Shown here: piece by piece, positions 11,657-15,512 of the stretch
Numbering within the stretch: the first letter of the stretch is position 1
How the letters are laid out: the number at the start of each line of letters is the position of its first letter
Assembly (NCBI GenBank): GCA_028876035.1
Contig: JAGWTK010000044.1
Coordinates: 1-15,512, forward strand
Source: Bacteroidota bacterium
GTDB lineage: Bacteria; Bacteroidota; Bacteroidia; Chitinophagales; Chitinophagaceae
Direction: 5' to 3'
DNA: 15,512 nt
Program-made: the position numbers and the translations under genes
The notes under the pieces: model-generated
Told to the model about the DNA's origin: nothing
What the model saw: only the letters and a program-made list of their open reading frames with translations
Database searches by the model: none

Positions 11657-13912
11657 CTTTGGTTCCGCCGGCTCGGGCGATTGCAGTTGCTCTTTCAAAA
11701 ACAGATTAATCTTCGTAAACAGGTTAATGCGTGCAATATTCGCACTGCCGCTGCTGCTGATATTGTGCATGTAGTCGGGGAAGAAATACTGCTGAAACTG
11801 CTTGTTAGCGTTGATCAACTCGCGGCTTAATTCCATGGAATTCTGAAACTGTACATTGTCGTCTGCACTACCATGTACGAGCAATAATCCACCAGTATAA
11901 TTATTCACGAAATTGATCGGCGAGGCGTTTTTATAACCTTCCGGATTTTCAGCAGGTAGCTGGAGTATACGTTCTGCATATACATTGTCGTAGAAGCGCC
12001 AGTTGGTCACCGGTGCAATCGCGATGGATGCTTTAAACGTACCAGCGTATTTGGTAGCAGCCAGCGCAGCCAGGTAACCGCCGTAACTCCAGCCCATGAT
12101 GGCGATATTCCCGGAGTCGGCCCGCTGGTAATTGATCAGGTAATTTTTTAAAGCGACCAGGTCTTTCAACTCCACATCACCGGTTGCCTTGTAGCTGGCT
12201 TTGCGGAAAGCTTCTCCCCTGCCCGGTGTACCACGCGGATCGATACAGGCCACGAGATAACCCTGGCTGGCCAGCCAGCGCAGGCTGAGGCCCATCTTAT
12301 CGCCCCATTCATTCCTTGCTTCCTGGTGGGTGCTTCCACCATATACATACACCAGTGTGGGCAGCTTTTTGGCAGCCACATTGGCGGGTTTTATAATCCA
12401 TCCGTTCAGGGTGGTATCGCGATGGGAAAAACTGAAAGACTCCGCTACCGGCACCTCAAATTCATCGAGGTGCTGCTGCAACAGTTTGTTTTGGATCAGC
12501 TGCTCATGCAGGGCCTTGCCGGCACTGCTGTACATCTGGTAGCGCGAAGCCTGGTTCAATGAAGAGTAGCCGTCGAAAAAATATTTGAAATCATCCGTAA
12601 TCTGTACATCATGCACACCGGGTGCTGTGGTCAGCTGGCGCATGTTTCTGCCATCCAAACCGCACTTATACAAATGTGCTTCCCGGGCAGAGGCCTCATT
12701 GGCCATAAAATAGATCTCCCCGTTCTGCTCATCTACTCCTTCCAGCGATAACACCTCCCAATTGCCATTGGTAAGCTGCCTGGGCTGGTAATTGTTGAGC
12801 GGCACTTCATAGATATGCGTATAGCCATCCCGTTCGCTTAGCCAAAGAACTGAATTCTTTGTCTGCAAAAAATAGAGGTTAGACGGATAGACCCTTACAC
12901 TTGTTTTTGTTTTATTCTCTTCAAAAAAAGTCGTTTGACCATTACCGTTACGGGTATTGATTTTTACCACTTCCAGCCGCGTTTGCGGACGGTTCAGTCT
13001 TTGCACCCATAAAAAATTGCCATCCGGCTGCCATTGAATACCGGTGATATACTGGTTGGGATTGACGCCCACATCGGCCTTGGTGAGCACCTTGTTGTGC
13101 AGGTTGTAGATGAACACCTGTACATCCGGAATCGCTTCGCCTGCCTTTGGATAGCGCTGGTTGTTGATCTGCGGATACAGTCTTCCTTCGTAACTGGTTA
13201 TCGGGTACTCCTGCACGACGGTTTCATTGAAACGCAAAAATGCGATGCTCTCTCCGTCGGGGCTCCATTGAAAGGCCTTGCCCATGCCGAATCCTTTTTC
13301 ATACAGCGCATCTGCCATACCATACATAAACTTGCCCGGCAGGCCATCCATGGTAATGGGCGTTACCTGGTCGCTCTGCAGGTCACGTACGTACAAATTG
13401 CCGTCGTGTACAAAAGCCAGGCGGCGACTGTCGGGCGAAAAGCTGGCATAACTCTGTTTACCATCGGCCGATACAGGCTTCAGGGTTTTCTTTGCCCGGT
13501 CCCACACAAAATTGAACTCGCGTGTGGAATTGTAAAACAGGGGCTCAATTTGTGTTTTGATCAGAATTTTTGAATCGTCGGGCGAAAATTCGAAGTCCTC
13601 GAAAAAGGTAAACGTGATGGGCAGCGAGTCTTTCGAGGTCTTAATCTGGTTGGAAAATATGGTATCGGTAAGACGGCCGGTTTCAAAATCCAGTGTGGTG
13701 ATTATCTCGCTGTTGCTGGCACGGTTGGCATAGATATAGGCAATCGAATCACCGCTATGCGTCAGGTGCACCCGCAATTTTTGCTCTTCGAGGTAATTGC
13801 CGCCCCAGATGGCTTCGGGTGTAAGCTTTTTCTTTTCGGGTGGCTTGTTGCTAACTTGTGCTGCGGCAGGCAATACCAGCGGCAGCAGCGCCAGCAGGCT
13901 GAATCGTTTCAT
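11642..13912 (-). CDS. S9 family (DPP4-like) secreted serine exopeptidase with altered substrate-anchor motif
   Basis: A 756-residue protein with a signal peptide (1-18, MKRFSLLALLPLVLPAAA, before QVS). Residues about 40-490 form the DPP4-type beta-propeller (repeated SPD and SPDG turns at 110, 160, 217, WQPDG at 294); 500-745 form the prolyl-oligopeptidase catalytic domain. The triad is Ser609 in GWSYGG, Asp684 in HGSADDNV and His716 in MHNI; Y524 in VYGG matches the oxyanion tyrosine. In DPP4 the segment DW-x-YEEE holds the two glutamates that bind the substrate's free amino group; here it reads DALYEKGFG (201-209), so both are replaced by Lys and Gly. It may therefore not be a true dipeptidyl peptidase. 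It lies 36 bp after the Wzi/RemB-like gene. The C-terminal EPAEPKKKNR tail is partly coded by the repeat element. Confidence 0.93.
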   Translation of the reverse strand: MKRFSLLALLPLVLPAAAQVSNKPPEKKKLTPEAIWGGNYLEEQKLRVHLTHSGDSIAYIYANRASNSEIITTLDFETGRLTDTIFSNQIKTSKDSLPITFTFFEDFEFSPDDSKILIKTQIEPLFYNSTREFNFVWDRAKKTLKPVSADGKQSYASFSPDSRRLAFVHDGNLYVRDLQSDQVTPITMDGLPGKFMYGMADALYEKGFGMGKAFQWSPDGESIAFLRFNETVVQEYPITSYEGRLYPQINNQRYPKAGEAIPDVQVFIYNLHNKVLTKADVGVNPNQYITGIQWQPDGNFLWVQRLNRPQTRLEVVKINTRNGNGQTTFFEENKTKTSVRVYPSNLYFLQTKNSVLWLSERDGYTHIYEVPLNNYQPRQLTNGNWEVLSLEGVDEQNGEIYFMANEASAREAHLYKCGLDGRNMRQLTTAPGVHDVQITDDFKYFFDGYSSLNQASRYQMYSSAGKALHEQLIQNKLLQQHLDEFEVPVAESFSFSHRDTTLNGWIIKPANVAAKKLPTLVYVYGGSTHQEARNEWGDKMGLSLRWLASQGYLVACIDPRGTPGRGEAFRKASYKATGDVELKDLVALKNYLINYQRADSGNIAIMGWSYGGYLAALAATKYAGTFKASIAIAPVTNWRFYDNVYAERILQLPAENPEGYKNASPINFVNNYTGGLLLVHGSADDNVQFQNSMELSRELINANKQFQQYFFPDYMHNISSSGSANIARINLFTKINLFLKEQLQSPEPAEPKKKNR

Positions 13913-13948
13913 TGAGCAGTAGGTTTTATGTCGGTTGGTTTCAGAAAA

Positions 13949-15512
13949 TCAATAGTCGTATTCCCGGCGGAACATGTTCAATCGCAGTCCCACGCTAAAC
14001 ACCGTAGCCGACTGCGATAGCTGGCTCACTGCAGGCACGCTAAGTTTGCGGTACATCAAAGACGCATCCACAAACAAATTTTCCAACAACTCATAGCCCA
14101 CCCAGAACGACAGGTTGGCACCCGTGCTGCGTACACCATTGCCTGTTGTATAGCCGTAGTCGGACGCACGATTGGTATTCAATATAAAAATATTGCTGCC
14201 ATAATCACTGCCTGCTGTATCCAATCCCTGGCGCCATACAATTAGTTTAGCCTGCACATTCCATTTGGGCGCCGGCTGGTAGCGAAGAATGCCAATAAGC
14301 TCTGTGAAATTGGCGCCCAGCGGATGTGCCAGGGGCTGGTTGTAATGCGCATAATTCGCGACCGTGTCGAAGTGAGAATAAGTAAAGGGACGCACAAAAT
14401 TGATTTCTCCCTGAAGGTCGAGGTTTTTAATTTTAAATGCATCGATGTACTTCAAACCCGCCTGTATCCCCTGTTTATTGCCCCACCAACCGTTGCCTGC
14501 TTTGATTTCTTTGAGCTTGAATTCATCGAGCATGATTTGTCCGTATAACTGGAGCGTCCGCGCAATATTGGCTTTTAGGTTGAAACCAACATTGGCGTTG
14601 TCCGGACTCCCATTTTGCTGCTCTGCCGACCGGAGAAAGATCACCGGGTTGAGGTAACTGAATTCGTAATGGTTGGCCCGGCCGAAGATCACCGATTCAA
14701 ACAATCCTACATTTAACCACTTTGTCGCCTGCAAACTGAGGTAATGCATGCTGGCGTATTTTTTGGGCAGGAGTTTGTCGCCCGGACTGGATCCATTGGA
14801 CAATTCCATGAACAGGTTCTGGTAATTCAGTTTCCAAACCCGTGTGTTCAATTTTAAAAATAGATTGCTGGCAGCAAAATCACTCAGTAATAAGCTCCGA
14901 TAGCCATCCCCAATAAAGTTGCGATCGTACCCAAACTGTACATCAATGTATTTAGTAGCTTTTACATGGATAGAACCACGGGCATCGAAATAATCGTAGC
15001 CATTTGTTTTAAAGTATTTGTAGAAGCCGGCACCAGGCACTGCATTGAATTTCTTTTCCCATTGCTGCACGAAATAAGGCGTTTGCTCCTGGTTATCGGT
15101 TGCGTAGAGATCAAATCCAATCTTACGGGCAATTAAACCACGCACAGTTAAGCCCTTACTATTGAGATAAACGTGCTTATTGGGTGTCCCGGATTCACCG
15201 CCCTGGATCTGCTGAATAACGGGATTTACGGAAAGAAAGAAATCCTTTTGATCTACCTGCAGGAAATCTCCTTTCGTTTTGTAGAAAGCGCCGAGGAACG
15301 GTTTTTTACTTTTAAATGCAGCTTCATCTCCCTCTACCCATTCACTGCTGTTCATGAGCGCATCGCGCATATTGTACGTATCTACGGGCGTAAACAAGCC
15401 GACAGGCAGGGAATCGCTCAGTGCGCCTTTATTTAAATGGTAGATTGATTCGATGCCATTGACCATTGCCTTGCGCGACAATGGGCGGGTACTTGAAAAC
15501 GAAAAAATGGAA
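13949..15512 (-). CDS. Wzi/RemB-like outer-membrane beta-barrel protein, N-terminus outside window
   Basis: The frame runs open to the right edge, so the N-terminus and signal peptide are missing; a TTG at 15481 is in frame but there is coding-like sequence before it (SIFSFSSTRP). About 520 residues are visible. The pattern is that of the Caps_assemb_Wzi family (PF14052), which includes the gliding-motility protein RemB of Flavobacterium: GSIHVKATKYIDVQFGYDRN, FIGDGYRSLLLSDFA, NYQNLFMEL, KYASMHYLSLQ, LNVGLFESVIFGR and SYLNPVIFLRSAEQ, then alternating beta-strands to a C-terminal aromatic residue (LRLNMFRREYDY). It may act in surface polysaccharide attachment or surface adhesion and motility; the choice cannot be made from sequence. 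It is followed on the same strand by the S9 peptidase gene, 36 bp away. Confidence 0.85.
   Translation of the reverse strand, partial: SIFSFSSTRPLSRKAMVNGIESIYHLNKGALSDSLPVGLFTPVDTYNMRDALMNSSEWVEGDEAAFKSKKPFLGAFYKTKGDFLQVDQKDFFLSVNPVIQQIQGGESGTPNKHVYLNSKGLTVRGLIARKIGFDLYATDNQEQTPYFVQQWEKKFNAVPGAGFYKYFKTNGYDYFDARGSIHVKATKYIDVQFGYDRNFIGDGYRSLLLSDFAASNLFLKLNTRVWKLNYQNLFMELSNGSSPGDKLLPKKYASMHYLSLQATKWLNVGLFESVIFGRANHYEFSYLNPVIFLRSAEQQNGSPDNANVGFNLKANIARTLQLYGQIMLDEFKLKEIKAGNGWWGNKQGIQAGLKYIDAFKIKNLDLQGEINFVRPFTYSHFDTVANYAHYNQPLAHPLGANFTELIGILRYQPAPKWNVQAKLIVWRQGLDTAGSDYGSNIFILNTNRASDYGYTTGNGVRSTGANLSFWVGYELLENLFVDASLMYRKLSVPAVSQLSQSATVFSVGLRLNMFRREYDY

Noticed and set aside
13034..13573. Plus-strand 179-codon open frame inside the S9 peptidase gene
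   Set aside because: It lies fully antisense to a well-recognised beta-propeller domain and has no family pattern.

Overview
The window looks like chromosome from a Bacteroidota species, most likely Chitinophagaceae or a close relative. Reasons: a ubiE-porT pair (PorT belongs to the type IX secretion system, T9SS), a secreted metalloprotease with a T9SS-type C-terminal tail, a Wzi/RemB-like outer-membrane barrel, a GbsR-type regulator, no Shine-Dalgarno-like starts, and promoter boxes of the Bacteroidota type (TAnnTTTG). The family-level guess rests on general resemblance only.

Layout. 1-524: C-terminal part of an outer-membrane beta-barrel protein. 525-1061: an array of composite repeats. 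1062-3394 (+): GbsR/MarR-type regulator with a coupled four-helix membrane protein, a TIGR01777-type epimerase and a small CoA-binding protein. 3499-5520 (+): a small secreted protein of unknown function closely coupled to a secreted metzincin protease. 5577-6050 (+): YkuK-like RNase H-fold protein, ending at a terminator shared with the convergent engB gene (6103-6711, -). 6712-7045: a repeat-rich intergenic stretch carrying the engB and ubiE promoters. 7046-8502 (+): ubiE (menaquinone biosynthesis) overlapping porT by 40 bp. 8503-9028: a gene-free stretch almost wholly made of short periodic repeats. 9029-11116 (-): an apparent operon of a secreted esterase, an ECF sigma factor and a four-helix membrane protein that could be its anti-sigma factor. 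11117-11641: gene-free, with an unexplained GC-richer block and a repeat element. 11642-15512 (-): an S9 (DPP4-like) exopeptidase downstream of a Wzi/RemB-like barrel protein whose N-terminus is outside the window.

The genes are largely ordinary envelope, secretion and housekeeping functions. The striking part is the non-coding DNA. All four long intergenic regions contain tracts with a strict 7-nt (sometimes 8-9-nt) period, but the repeated word differs from tract to tract (TAAGTnn, TAGTCnn, GTTCnnn, TAGTACn, TCTGGTA, ATATCTn). The tracts are built into larger modules: a 108-bp unit present three times at 564-972, and a 120-bp element present at the 3' ends of two unrelated minus-strand genes (8911-9030 and 11537-11656). 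Several tracts start at, or contain, a stop codon, and one runs into the engB promoter. This is the best candidate for an undescribed system in the window. No tRNA, rRNA, CRISPR array or transposase was seen.
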